Part shown: one piece after another, positions 1-8,102 of the stretch
Numbering within the stretch: the first letter of the stretch is position 1
Layout of the letters: each line of letters starts with the position of its first letter
Assembly (NCBI RefSeq): GCF_002188465.1
Contig: NZ_NINW01000024.1
Coordinates: 62,001-126,000, forward strand
Reading direction: 5' to 3'
DNA length: 64,000 nt
Source of the DNA: Pigmentiphaga sp. NML080357
Lineage (GTDB): Bacteria > Pseudomonadota > Gammaproteobacteria > Burkholderiales > Burkholderiaceae_B
The notes under the pieces: model-generated
Told to the model about the DNA's origin: nothing
Seen by the model: the letters and a program-made list of their open reading frames with translations, nothing else
Database searches by the model: none
Translations under genes and position numbers: made by a program

Positions 1-1030
1 GATGGCGGTCCATGGGGCCGGCGCCGAGGGCGACGGAGTCCTGGAAGCTGCGCGCCTGCATGATGTCGTCTTCGCTCAGCGTGTACCGGCCCTCGATGCG
101 GCGCGTTTCGCGCACGCCCACGCGTTCGGCGATATCAGCCAGGACTGCTTTCTCGAAGCCGGGTATCTCCCGCTGCAGGAACCCGACGATGCTGGCGATC
201 TGCCGGCGGCCTTCCTGTTCCGCGCGAGAGGCGTCGCGGGCGTCCAGCGCGTCGATGTCCTGGATGCGGCTCATCAGGCAGATGGCGTCGGTGCCGCCGG
301 GGGTGCTGACGAAGGACAGGCTTTCCCAGAACAGTTCGCCGCGCTGCAAGCCGCCGAGCACCAGCGCGCGGCGCTGGTCGGATGGCACTGCCTTGAAGCG
401 CGCCACGTCCACGTTCGACAGGCGGAAGGACAGCGTGCAGGGTTGGCGCTCGCCGCCGTCGTCCTTGGAGGGAACGCCCGCGCTGGCGCACACCAGGGCG
501 TCGCCGGACGCGTCCACCACCACGGGAGCGAGCAGGGCCAGGCGGCCCTGGACCGTCTCGACCGTCACGCCCGCGATGGCGCCGTTCTGCACCAGCGCGC
601 GCGCGAAGGTCGTGTGCAGCAGCACCTCCACGCCGGCTTCGTCCACCGTGCCGTCGAGCACCCATTTCACCGTCTCGGGGTTGAAGGGAAGCACGCGCAG
701 CGGAAACGGCGTGCCGGCGGCCTCGCCCATCACGTAGCGGTGGAAGCCGTCCGAGCCGCCGGCGGCCTGCACGCGCTCGGCCAGCTCGAACGGGATGCCT
801 CCCACCACGCGCGTCTCGCCATGGAAGAACGCGACCCATTGGGCCACGAGGTTGGCGGTGGCGGCACCGCCCAGGCAGCCGCCGCGTTCGACCAGCAGCG
901 TGCGCGCGCCGGTGCGCGCTGCGGCGATGGCGGCCACGGTACCGGAGGCGCCGCCGCCGACGACGAGGACGTCATAGCGGCCCGCGACGGGCGTGTTCAG
1001 GGTTTCCTGGATGGTGGCGGGTGGCGGCAT
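1..1030 (-). CDS. FAD-dependent oxidoreductase, 3' end outside window
   Basis: The frame is open from ATG at 1030 to the window edge, so only the first 343 residues or so are present and the C-terminus is missing. A Rossmann FAD-binding motif (VVGGGASGTVAAIAAAR) lies around residues 22-40, followed by an acidic LLVERGG strand end that would hold the ribose. This is the pattern of the FAD-dependent oxidoreductase family with an N-terminal dinucleotide-binding fold. Such proteins oxidise or reduce small organic substrates in the cytoplasm; the substrate cannot be told. An IclR regulator lies upstream on the same strand and a 20-bp palindrome sits 81 bp before the start, suggesting local control. 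Family is clear, function is not. Confidence 0.85.
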   Translation of the reverse strand, partial: MPPPATIQETLNTPVAGRYDVLVVGGGASGTVAAIAAARTGARTLLVERGGCLGGAATANLVAQWVAFFHGETRVVGGIPFELAERVQAAGGSDGFHRYVMGEAAGTPFPLRVLPFNPETVKWVLDGTVDEAGVEVLLHTTFARALVQNGAIAGVTVETVQGRLALLAPVVVDASGDALVCASAGVPSKDDGGERQPCTLSFRLSNVDVARFKAVPSDQRRALVLGGLQRGELFWESLSFVSTPGGTDAICLMSRIQDIDALDARDASRAEQEGRRQIASIVGFLQREIPGFEKAVLADIAERVGVRETRRIEGRYTLSEDDIMQARSFQDSVALGAGPMDRH

Positions 1031-1110
1031 GCGTGTCTCCTGGGCGCCCTGTGCGAGCGCTTCCTGTCATGCCGTCCAGTGTTGCGCTCAGTAGCGGATA
1101 CCGCCAGAGA

Positions 1111-1130
1111 GTGTTCTCATATGTGAACAC
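1111..1130. promoter_or_regulatory. Probable IclR operator palindrome
   Basis: GTGTTC, then T-CATATG-T, then GAACAC: a 20-bp inverted repeat symmetric except for one central mismatch pair. GTTC-N-CATATG-N-GAAC resembles operators of IclR-family regulators. It overlaps the stop codon of the IclR gene and lies 81 bp upstream of the FAD oxidoreductase start, so it most likely controls the latter. Confidence 0.55.
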
Positions 1131-1935
1131 TTTTCGCCCCGCGCGGCGCGGGCTGAGCCGTGGCCGCGGCAATTTCCACGGCGGCGTGGCGCAGGACCCT
1201 CACCAGTTTCTGCTTGCGCGCATCCTCCAGGCGGCTGGCCGGCATGGCCAGCCCCACGGCGGCGAGCGCGCGTCCATGGACATCCAGGACGGGAACGGCC
1301 AGGCCCGCGATGCCGGCCGTGAACTCGCTGAAGGACCACGCCACGCCTTCCTCCCGGATCTGATGCAACTGCCGCCGCAGGACCGCCGCTGAACGTATCG
1401 TCTGCTCAGTGCGCGGCTGCAGCTTGACGCGCTGGAGATAGGCCTCGCGTTCGGCAGGCGGCAACCACGCGAGCAGCACCTTGCCCGCCGAACTGGCATA
1501 GAGCGGTTGCATGACCCCGGCGTGCACGGAGTACAGCACGGCCTTCGGCGATTGAGAGGACGCGATGCGCTCGGCCATGTCATTGCGCAGCACGCTGAGC
1601 CCGGCCGACTCTCCCGTGTCACGGGTGAGTCGCTGCAGCCACGGTTCGCTGGCGCGAAGCAGGTCGCGATTGTGCGCGCCGCGCCGTGCGAGCGCATAGG
1701 CGCCTTCCCCGAGCTGGAACTGCTGGCTGTCCTGCAACTGTTCGATGTAGCCGCGGCCTACGAGGTTGTGCAGCAGGGCGGTCAGGCTGCTCTTGGGGAT
1801 GCCCGTGCGGCGCGAGATTTCGGCGTGCGTCATGGCGCGCCCCGTGCTGGCCAGCAGTTCCAGCAAGTCGAGGACGCGATCCGCCGACTTGACGCTGGAC
1901 CGGGATGGAGCGGATTGGGCGCGGGAGGCGGCCAT
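1117..1935 (-). CDS. IclR family transcriptional regulator
   Basis: A 272-residue regulator from ATG at 1935 (MAASRAQ). The frame extends 28 codons further upstream, but the shorter start gives a length typical of the family. The N-terminal winged helix (SADRVLDLLELLASTGRAMT, then ISRRTGIPKSSLTALLHNLVGRG) spans about residues 20-80. The IclR effector domain follows, with LYSVHAGVMQPLYASSAGKVLLAW and the FSEFTAGIAGLAVPVLD stretch typical of the ligand pocket. It lies upstream of the FAD oxidoreductase on the same strand and is its probable regulator. The ligand is unknown. Confidence 0.92.
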   Translation of the reverse strand: MAASRAQSAPSRSSVKSADRVLDLLELLASTGRAMTHAEISRRTGIPKSSLTALLHNLVGRGYIEQLQDSQQFQLGEGAYALARRGAHNRDLLRASEPWLQRLTRDTGESAGLSVLRNDMAERIASSQSPKAVLYSVHAGVMQPLYASSAGKVLLAWLPPAEREAYLQRVKLQPRTEQTIRSAAVLRRQLHQIREEGVAWSFSEFTAGIAGLAVPVLDVHGRALAAVGLAMPASRLEDARKQKLVRVLRHAAVEIAAATAQPAPRGAKSVHI

Positions 1936-2050
1936 GGTTCGCTGCTTGGAAGAGAGGGCGGCATTCACGGGAGGATTGTATGGTAGGGGCGATCGTACCG
2001 ACGCGGGCTGCCGAGGCATTAACGCGGACTGAGAACCGTCCTCCGGAGGC

Positions 2051-2291
2051 GACTGTGTTGCAGGCGGCGATCGATGGGCATGGCATCGCGCTTGCCCACA
2101 GCGTCATGGCGCACGACGACCTGGCCGCCGGCCGACTGGTCCGGCTGTTCCCGGAAATCGGGTTTGCTTCGGTCCTGGCCTATTACGTCATCTACAGACC
2201 CGAAACCGCGAGTCTTCCCAGGCTCCGCGCATTCCGGGACTGGCTGTTCGAGGAGGCGCAGCCGTACCGGCGGAGCCGGGCCAAGGGCTAA
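2051..2291 (+). pseudogene. Remnant of a LysR (GcvA-like) regulator, C-terminal end only
   Basis: About 80 residues in one frame match the end of a LysR effector domain: VLQAAIDGHGIALAHSVMAHDD, then LAAGRLVRLFPE and LPRLRAFRDWLFEEA. This pattern is characteristic of GcvA-type LysR regulators, where the last strands and helix of the domain carry it. No HTH domain or first half of the effector domain precedes it, because the IclR gene starts about 115 bp upstream in the opposite direction. The frame ends at 2291, 19 bp before the next gene. I read it as a decayed gene end left by a rearrangement. It could be translated as a small ORF but would lack DNA binding. Confidence 0.7.
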
Positions 2292-2310
2292 TCGACGTAC
2301 CATTGACATC

Positions 2311-3699
2311 ATGTCCCTGCCGTCCACTCCTCCCCGGCTCGATGCGGCCCTGCGGTCAGTGGCCCGTCGATATCTCCTGCCGGCGAATGCCACAGCGTTT
2401 GTCCACGAGCGGCAAGCCAGCCCCTCGACGGCGCTCGCGATGGCGATCGAGCGGGGTCGCGAAATGGTGGCCCGAGGCGAGGTGCCGGATGCGGCGCTCG
2501 AGCATGTTTTCCTGCAGGCGCTGGCTGCCCTGATCCATGAAGCCATGCGGCCGGAATCCGGCGATCCGGCTTTCCAGGCCATGGTGCTCAGGCACCGGCA
2601 TGCTCACGTGCGCGAGTACGCGTCGCTCTCCGCCCATGCCGCCCGGGACCGCCGTCGGGTCCATGCGGGGGTCAATGCCATCGCTCATCCGGCCAAGCGG
2701 CAGCGCATGCCGGCTGGACCAGAACGCGAGGCCCTCGCGCAACTGCATGCGGCCGCCTCTTGCGGGCGCTGGTCCGAGCTTTGGGTTGCCCTGCAGCGCC
2801 TCGCCGTGCGGGGGGAGGCGAACGACTCATCGTTGGCGCGCAATGCGGCGCGATTGCTGGAGGCTCCCGCATTGGACCATCTACGGCGGCTCGACGCCCT
2901 CGCATCCGATGAACTCGTGCGTCGGTATCAATCGCTGTGGGACGGGCATGGCCCGCGTTCGGGAAGCGCCACGGCTGCCGCGCGCGGCCTTGTTTCGCAC
3001 CGGCGCGGCAAGGCCGTCGAGGCGTCGGCCACCCGGGCTCTCGAAGCATTGGCCAGCCGGCTCAACGAGGAGGAGGGGGCGCAATCATCCTATCGCGTGG
3101 TGACCTCGATGCGCGTGCCGCCTTCGATACCCGCCAGCCTCGAGCGCGCCAAGGCCGAATGGGATGCAGTCCTGCTGCGGCAGGCCGGGACGGTCGATGC
3201 ATCACCCGCCTGGGACGTTTGCTTGCTGGTAGAGGCCAAGGCCTCCGTGGACGCCGCGACGACCGACTTGCCGCGGCTGCTGCGAGGCCTGCGCCTGCTC
3301 GCGCACGCCGAGGAAAACGCCGTCTACCCGTTCGAAACCCGGCAGGGGGAGGTACGGCTGCGCGGCGCATCACTGCGCACACTGTCGACCGACGAGACGA
3401 GCCTGGCGCGAACGGTACTCTATTGCTGCGATGCGCCCGCCGAAGCGGCGCCGCGCCTGCTCAGTGCGGCCAGCCGGATGCAACTCTTGTCGGCGCAGCC
3501 CTGCCTGGCGTTCGCCAGCGCGCTGGCGCAGCGGCACCGGGCGGATCCGCTGGGGCTACGGCCGGTTTGGAATGATCTGCTGGAGTCGACCCGTTGGCGC
3601 GGAGTGCTTCATCAATATCCCATGCTCCGCCAGGTTCGTGAATTGATGGTTCATGTCGAAGACCTGCAGGCGGCAGCCATGCCTGCGGACTTCGGCTGA
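2311..3699 (+). CDS. Uncharacterised protein with PD-(D/E)XK nuclease-like pattern
   Basis: A 462-residue protein from ATG at 2311. I do not recognise the family by name. The first 200 residues are helical and rich in Ala and Arg. In the C-terminal half, a helix with RRGKAVE (E237) is followed by a strand EWDAVLL (D285) and a second strand WDVCLLVEAKAS (E308, K310). This order of conserved acid, Asp strand and E-x-K strand is the signature of the PD-(D/E)XK fold used by restriction-like and repair nucleases. No methylase or helicase partner is next to it. No signal peptide is seen, so it should be cytoplasmic. The nuclease reading is inference from pattern only. Confidence 0.6.
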   Translation: MSLPSTPPRLDAALRSVARRYLLPANATAFVHERQASPSTALAMAIERGREMVARGEVPDAALEHVFLQALAALIHEAMRPESGDPAFQAMVLRHRHAHVREYASLSAHAARDRRRVHAGVNAIAHPAKRQRMPAGPEREALAQLHAAASCGRWSELWVALQRLAVRGEANDSSLARNAARLLEAPALDHLRRLDALASDELVRRYQSLWDGHGPRSGSATAAARGLVSHRRGKAVEASATRALEALASRLNEEEGAQSSYRVVTSMRVPPSIPASLERAKAEWDAVLLRQAGTVDASPAWDVCLLVEAKASVDAATTDLPRLLRGLRLLAHAEENAVYPFETRQGEVRLRGASLRTLSTDETSLARTVLYCCDAPAEAAPRLLSAASRMQLLSAQPCLAFASALAQRHRADPLGLRPVWNDLLESTRWRGVLHQYPMLRQVRELMVHVEDLQAAAMPADFG

Positions 3700-3718
3700 A
3701 CGCCGCGGGCGCGTGGCG

Positions 3719-4063
3719 CTACGGCATTCTCGACACGATGAACGAGGTTTCGTACTCGTGATTGGGGTACCGGTTGCGCACGCGCTCGGCGAATTCCTGC
3801 TTGGTGATACGGTGGCGGTAGGCGTCATGCAGCCAGCCCATGAATTCGCTGGACTGCTCGGGCGTGTCGAGGGGAATGCGCTTGTACTTCGAATCCGCCT
3901 GGACCTGGCTGGTCAGGTTGTTGAACCAGGCGTAGAAGGGCTTGTCGTCCACGGCGGCCGACAGACGCGGATCCGCGGTTGAGGCGCAGCCTTGCAGCAG
4001 CGGCCCGCCCAGGACGAGCGCCGTCAGGACGGCCAGACCGGCTTTTTTGAAGCGTAGAGACAT
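3719..4063 (-). CDS. Small putative lipoprotein
   Basis: A 114-residue protein from ATG at 4063. The N-terminus is a lipoprotein signal: basic SLRFKK, a hydrophobic stretch, then LLQGCAS with the lipidated Cys. The mature part (PFYAWFNNLTSQ, GWLHDAYRHRITKQEFAERV) is polar and helical and has no domain I recognise. It would be anchored in the envelope facing the periplasm. It is convergent with the nuclease-like gene, with 19 bp between the stops. Confidence 0.75.
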   Translation of the reverse strand: MSLRFKKAGLAVLTALVLGGPLLQGCASTADPRLSAAVDDKPFYAWFNNLTSQVQADSKYKRIPLDTPEQSSEFMGWLHDAYRHRITKQEFAERVRNRYPNHEYETSFIVSRMP

Positions 4064-4199
4064 GGATATCCCCCATGCGTAGTTGCCCGGCGCTACTTTA
4101 AATGATGGAAATGCCGCAGGGCAATCTCCGTGAGGACCGTGCCGGCGGCGGGTACGCAATTTGCTGCCTCGTCGGCAACTTCTTTTCCTGGGGCGCTCC

Positions 4200-4478
4200 A
4201 TGCAAACTGGATCTCTGGACGATGTCGCCGTCTCCGCAGACAACGCTGGATCCCGCTTGGCCCGATTGAAAGAATACGATGCCAACCGGTCGGATTTTCC
4301 TGGCGAACACCTGATCGTGTTCGGCATGGGCGCGCTGCTCATGGTGGCCGGCATGCGCAGCCGCAAGGCCGTCTGGCGGGCGGTGATGACCGCCGCGGGG
4401 ACGGCCCTCGTCGGGCGCGCGGCCAGCGGCACCGGCGGGATCGCCCGGGTGGCTCGGGTCGTCAAGCGGCTTGGATAG
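4200..4478 (+). CDS. Small hypothetical protein with one membrane segment
   Basis: A 92-residue protein from ATG at 4200 (MQTGSLDDVAVS). A polar N-terminal half is followed by a hydrophobic segment (HLIVFGMGALLMVAGM), then a basic linker and a second weakly hydrophobic glycine-rich segment (AVMTAAGTALVGRAASG). The C-terminus is basic (ARVVKRLG). This looks like a small inner-membrane protein with a cytoplasmic basic tail. It stops 4 bp before the end of the convergent UdgX gene. The start could be further upstream in the same frame at 4161. No function assigned. Confidence 0.55.
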   Translation: MQTGSLDDVAVSADNAGSRLARLKEYDANRSDFPGEHLIVFGMGALLMVAGMRSRKAVWRAVMTAAGTALVGRAASGTGGIARVARVVKRLG

Positions 4479-4481
4479 CGG

Positions 4482-6050
4482 CTAGGCTTCGTCAAGACGT
4501 CCGCGGCGTTCGAGGCGGGGGCGGTCATGGCCCCCGGCCCCCGCCAATTCTTGCGCCCTTGCAATTGTCGCGCCGATGGCCGCGACGATCTCCTCTCGTG
4601 ACCTTTGCCTGTCCACTCGCAAAGCGTAGGACGGATGCCAGGTTGCAAGCACCCATGCACCGCCGTGCCGGACTGGTGCGCCCATGTGGGCGCGCATGGC
4701 TGCCTGGCGGCCGAGCACGGCCCCGAGCGCGGTGGCGCCCAGCGTGACGATCACCGCCGGCCGCACCTGCGCCACTTCTTCCCGCAGCCATTGCGAGCAG
4801 GCTTCCACCTCGCGTTGCCCGGGCGTCTTGTGCAGGCGTCGTTTGCCGCGAGCGGTCCATTTGAAGTGCTTGACCGCGTTGGTCAGGTAGACCGAATCCC
4901 TTGCTACGCCGGCGCGGCGCAGTGCTTCGTCCAGTATCTGGCCGGCCGGGCCGACGAAGGCCTGGCCCGAGAGGTCTTCCAAGTCGCCCGGCTGTTCGCC
5001 TATCAGCATGAGGCGCGCGGCGGCGGGGCCGGCGCCGGGCACGGGCCGGGTGGCGTGGCGCCAGAGATCGCAGCGGCGGCATTGTTCCAGTGAGGTGGAC
5101 AGCGCGCGGGGCGGATACGCGCTTTCGGCGTCCACCGCGACGGCCTTGCCGGGCATGACGCCTACCGCGCCGGCCTGCGCGACGCGCCGCCCGCCGTTGC
5201 GGGCATCGGCGATCATGGCGGGGATCAGCGGGCCTTCCGGCAGGCCTTTCCAGAAGCGCACCGGCATGTGCTTGCGCAGCGCGGTCTCGTTCAGCCGCGC
5301 GGGATTGAAGATGCTCCGGTAGTAGGACAGCCACAGGGGTTCGACCTGGTCGGCAGTGGCTGGCATGGCGGCGGCGTCGGCGGGGCGGTCGGATAGATGC
5401 AAGGCATGGCCGTCCCACAAGGCCGAGCCGTGGGGCGTGCCTATCCACCAGGATGCGGTGCCCATGCGCCGCGCGAAATGCTCGGCGGCATAGGCCAGCA
5501 CGTCGTGCTCGGGTTCGTACCAGGCGAGGTATTCGGGGTGGCCGCCGCCAGCGCGCCGCTGGAAGCGGACGTAGGCAATCATGTCGTGCTTGGCGCGGCG
5601 TACGGACTTGGCCATCGCATGCAGCCGGGAGCCGTCTTCGTCGGCGGCCGATGCGACGGCGCGGTCGCCTTGTCGCCAGCGCCACAGCACGCGGTACAGG
5701 AAAGCCCAGCGCTGCGGCGAGCGGTAGAGGGCCGCGTCCCCGAGCAGGGCGGCAAGTTCCTTGGAGACGCGGACCGGCGAGTCCGACCGCGCGTAGCCCA
5801 TCGCCGGTTCGGCTACATGGGCGGGGGCCGACGACGCGGCAAAGCAGTCCAGCGTCATTTGACCGCTGGCAGCCGCCGGCGGCGCGCCCGGCGACGTTTC
5901 TTCTTCAGGCACCGGCCGGTGGGGCGCGACATGCTCGGTCCAGGTGACGGCCTCCGGCGGCCAGCCCGCCGCCAGCGCTCGCAATGCTTGCGAGCGCCAG
6001 TCCTGGTAGCCGCCGCTGACCGCGAGCGTATGGATACCGGCGTCGTTCAT
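4482..6050 (-). CDS. UdgX family uracil-DNA glycosylase fused to DUF4130 domain
   Basis: A 522-residue, two-part protein. Residues about 90-270 match the DUF4130 type region (VRFQRRAGGGHPEYLAWYEP, then FARRM and SWWIGTPHGSALWDG). Residues about 320-500 are a family 4-like uracil-DNA glycosylase: Cys pair C324-x2-C327 for a 4Fe-4S cluster, GEQPGDLEDLSG at 351-362, then KRRLHKTP at 403-410 and WHPSYALR near the end. The KRRxH loop is the UdgX hallmark; in characterised UdgX its His forms a covalent bond to the abasic sugar after uracil removal. Here that residue is H407. It is the second gene of an operon with the radical SAM protein (ATG 10 bp after that stop), behind a LexA box, so it is probably made during DNA damage. 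Confidence 0.93.
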   Translation of the reverse strand: MNDAGIHTLAVSGGYQDWRSQALRALAAGWPPEAVTWTEHVAPHRPVPEEETSPGAPPAAASGQMTLDCFAASSAPAHVAEPAMGYARSDSPVRVSKELAALLGDAALYRSPQRWAFLYRVLWRWRQGDRAVASAADEDGSRLHAMAKSVRRAKHDMIAYVRFQRRAGGGHPEYLAWYEPEHDVLAYAAEHFARRMGTASWWIGTPHGSALWDGHALHLSDRPADAAAMPATADQVEPLWLSYYRSIFNPARLNETALRKHMPVRFWKGLPEGPLIPAMIADARNGGRRVAQAGAVGVMPGKAVAVDAESAYPPRALSTSLEQCRRCDLWRHATRPVPGAGPAAARLMLIGEQPGDLEDLSGQAFVGPAGQILDEALRRAGVARDSVYLTNAVKHFKWTARGKRRLHKTPGQREVEACSQWLREEVAQVRPAVIVTLGATALGAVLGRQAAMRAHMGAPVRHGGAWVLATWHPSYALRVDRQRSREEIVAAIGATIARAQELAGAGGHDRPRLERRGRLDEA

Positions 6051-6060
6051 TGCGCCATCT

Positions 6061-7272
6061 TCAGAGCAGCGCCAGTTGCTCGGGCGCGCGGACCAGCACT
6101 TGTCGTAGTTGATCAGACGGTGGCTCGGCCAGCCCCGGCCGGTAGTCCTGCACGACGATGAAGGGCCTGGCCTTGTCCATCGCGCAGCGCAGGCGGACCA
6201 GGTCCTGGTAGCGAATGCTGCGGATCCGCCGTAGTTCCATCAGGCGCTTGGCGTTGCGCATGCCTATGCCGGGGACGCGGACGACCAGCCGCTGCGGCGC
6301 GCGATTGAGATCGAGCGGAAAGTATTCCCGATGCGCCAAGGCCCAGGCGAGCTTGGGGTCGATGTCCAGAGGCAGGTTGCCGGCCTGCTGGAACAGTTCT
6401 TCGGCTCGGAAGCCATAACCGCGCAGCAGGAAATCGGCCTGGTAGAGACGGTGTTCGCGCAGTAGCGGCGGCGCTTGCGCGGGCAGGGCGGCGGGACTGT
6501 CGGGGATGGGGCTGAAGGCGGAGTAGTACACGCGCTTGAGCTTGTACGCGCCGTACAGCGTTTGCGAGGTTTGCAGGATGACGCGGTCGTCGGAGTTGTC
6601 GGCGCCGACGATCATCTGGGTGCTTTGTCCGGCCGGCGAACGGCGCTGCGGGCGCTTTTCTTCCAAGGCTTCTTCCTGAGCCAGGCGGATCGTGCCCATG
6701 GCGCGCTTGATGGTGTGCGCGCTTTTCTCGGGGGCCAGGCGCTGCAGTCCGCCGTCGGTGGGCAGTTCGATGTTCACGCTGAGCCGGTCGGCGTACTGGC
6801 CGGCCAGCGCGATCAGCCGGGGATCGGCGTCGGGTATGGTCTTGAGGTGGATATAGCCGCGGAACTGGTGGTCGTCGCGCAGCGAGCGCGCCACGTCGAT
6901 GAGTTGCTCCATGGTGTAGTCGGCGCCGCGGATGATGCCGGAGCTGAGGAACAAGCCATCGATGTAGTTGCGGCGGTAGAAATCCAGGGTGAGGTCGACG
7001 ACTTCGCGCGGCGCGAAGCGCGCCCGGGGAACGTTGCTGGAGCGCCGGTTCACGCAATACTGGCAATCGTACTGGCAGAAGTTGGTCAGCAGGATCTTCA
7101 GCAGCGATACGCAGCGGCCGTCCGGCGTGAAGCTGTGGCAGATGCCGGCGCCGGTGCTGGCGCCCAGCCCGGGCCGGCCCCGCGAGTCCCGCCTGGGCGC
7201 GCCGCTGCTGGCGCAGGAGGCATCGTATTTGGCCGCGTCCGCCAGGATCTCGAGCTTGGTCAACAGTTCCAT
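6061..7272 (-). CDS. Radical SAM protein of putative DNA modification/repair
   Basis: A 403-residue protein from ATG at 7272. The radical SAM cluster motif is C66-x3-C70-x2-C73 (CQYDCQYC), preceded by KILLTNF. A helix-hairpin-helix DNA-binding motif (VRVPGIGMRNAKRLMELRRI) lies near the C-terminus. This combination and the downstream UdgX match the family annotated as putative DNA modification/repair radical SAM protein, which usually travels with UdgX. The chemistry is unknown; binding damaged DNA and acting on a base is inferred. It is first in the operon, 10 bp downstream of the LexA box. Confidence 0.92.
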   Translation of the reverse strand: MELLTKLEILADAAKYDASCASSGAPRRDSRGRPGLGASTGAGICHSFTPDGRCVSLLKILLTNFCQYDCQYCVNRRSSNVPRARFAPREVVDLTLDFYRRNYIDGLFLSSGIIRGADYTMEQLIDVARSLRDDHQFRGYIHLKTIPDADPRLIALAGQYADRLSVNIELPTDGGLQRLAPEKSAHTIKRAMGTIRLAQEEALEEKRPQRRSPAGQSTQMIVGADNSDDRVILQTSQTLYGAYKLKRVYYSAFSPIPDSPAALPAQAPPLLREHRLYQADFLLRGYGFRAEELFQQAGNLPLDIDPKLAWALAHREYFPLDLNRAPQRLVVRVPGIGMRNAKRLMELRRIRSIRYQDLVRLRCAMDKARPFIVVQDYRPGLAEPPSDQLRQVLVRAPEQLALL

Positions 7273-7282
7273 CGCACTATAT

Positions 7283-7302
7283 TACTGTATAAATATACAG
7301 TA
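7283..7302. promoter_or_regulatory. LexA (SOS) box
   Basis: CTGT, eight A/T bases, then ACAG, flanked by TA on both sides; this 20-bp site differs from the Escherichia coli consensus SOS box at a single position. It ends 10 bp upstream of the radical SAM start, overlapping where the promoter must lie. LexA would repress the radical SAM/UdgX operon until DNA damage. Confidence 0.88.
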
Positions 7303-7402
7303 TTGCGCGGCGGCGAGCCGGCCGCACCGGCAGCGGCTATCCAGGCCGAACCTAGGTCAGGCTAAGCTATCGCTTCTCCATTGGCGGCCTCTTCGGTCCA
7401 TC

Positions 7403-8023
7403 ATGTTCGACACCCTCATCGCCTTCTTCCTCGTTGCCGTGGGCATGGCGCTCGTCCCCGGCCCCAACATGGTCTACCTGCTTTCGCGGGCACTGACCCA
7501 GGGCTCCAAGGCCGGCTTCGTCTCGCTGGGTGGGGTGGCGCTGGCTTTCACCGTCTATCTGCTGATGGTGGCGCTAGGGCTGTCGGCACTATTGTTCGCC
7601 GTGCCGGTGGCCTATGACGTCCTGCGTTTCATCGGCGTCGGGTATTTCCTCTACCTGGCTTGGAATGCGGTCCGTCCGGGCGGACGATCGCCGTTCGAGG
7701 TGCGGCAATTGGCGCCGCAGGGTGTCAAGACCCTGTTCGCGATGGGCTTCCTCACCAACCTGCTGAACCCCAAGACTGCGCTGCTGTATCTTTCGCTGCT
7801 GCCGCAGTTCGTGCACGTCGAGCGTGGGCATGTCCTGGGGCAGTTCCTGCTTCTGGGGGCGGTGCAGATCTGCGTCAGCATGACGGTCAACGGCGCGATG
7901 ATCCTGGCGGCGGGCGCGGTCGCGCGTTTCTTTGCCCGCAACGCGACCTGGCTGAAAGTGCAGCGCTATTTCATGGGAACGGTATTCGCCGGGCTGGCCG
8001 TGCATTTCGCCTGGAAGCGCTGA
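7403..8023 (+). CDS. LysE family amino acid exporter
   Basis: A 206-residue integral membrane protein from ATG at 7403. The first helix carries the family signature VAVGMALVPGPNMVYLLSRAL, and GFLTNLLNPKTALLYLSLLPQF is the conserved second motif of the LysE/RhtB superfamily. Five to six membrane segments can be counted. Such proteins export amino acids or related compounds across the inner membrane with proton exchange; the substrate cannot be read from sequence. It is divergent from the radical SAM operon, with the LexA box between them closer to the latter. Confidence 0.9.
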   Translation: MFDTLIAFFLVAVGMALVPGPNMVYLLSRALTQGSKAGFVSLGGVALAFTVYLLMVALGLSALLFAVPVAYDVLRFIGVGYFLYLAWNAVRPGGRSPFEVRQLAPQGVKTLFAMGFLTNLLNPKTALLYLSLLPQFVHVERGHVLGQFLLLGAVQICVSMTVNGAMILAAGAVARFFARNATWLKVQRYFMGTVFAGLAVHFAWKR

Positions 8024-8102
8024 CGCCAGCGCGGACAAGCGCCCGCCGCGCCGGCGCGGAATCGGTACACTGCGCGTTGCCGAGCCTACGTCGACGACTC
8101 AC

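Noticed and set aside
2-1126. Long open frame on the + strand opposite the FAD oxidoreductase
   Set aside because: High GC leaves the opposite strand open; translation is Ala/Arg/Gly/His-rich and matches nothing, while the minus frame has a clear FAD fold.
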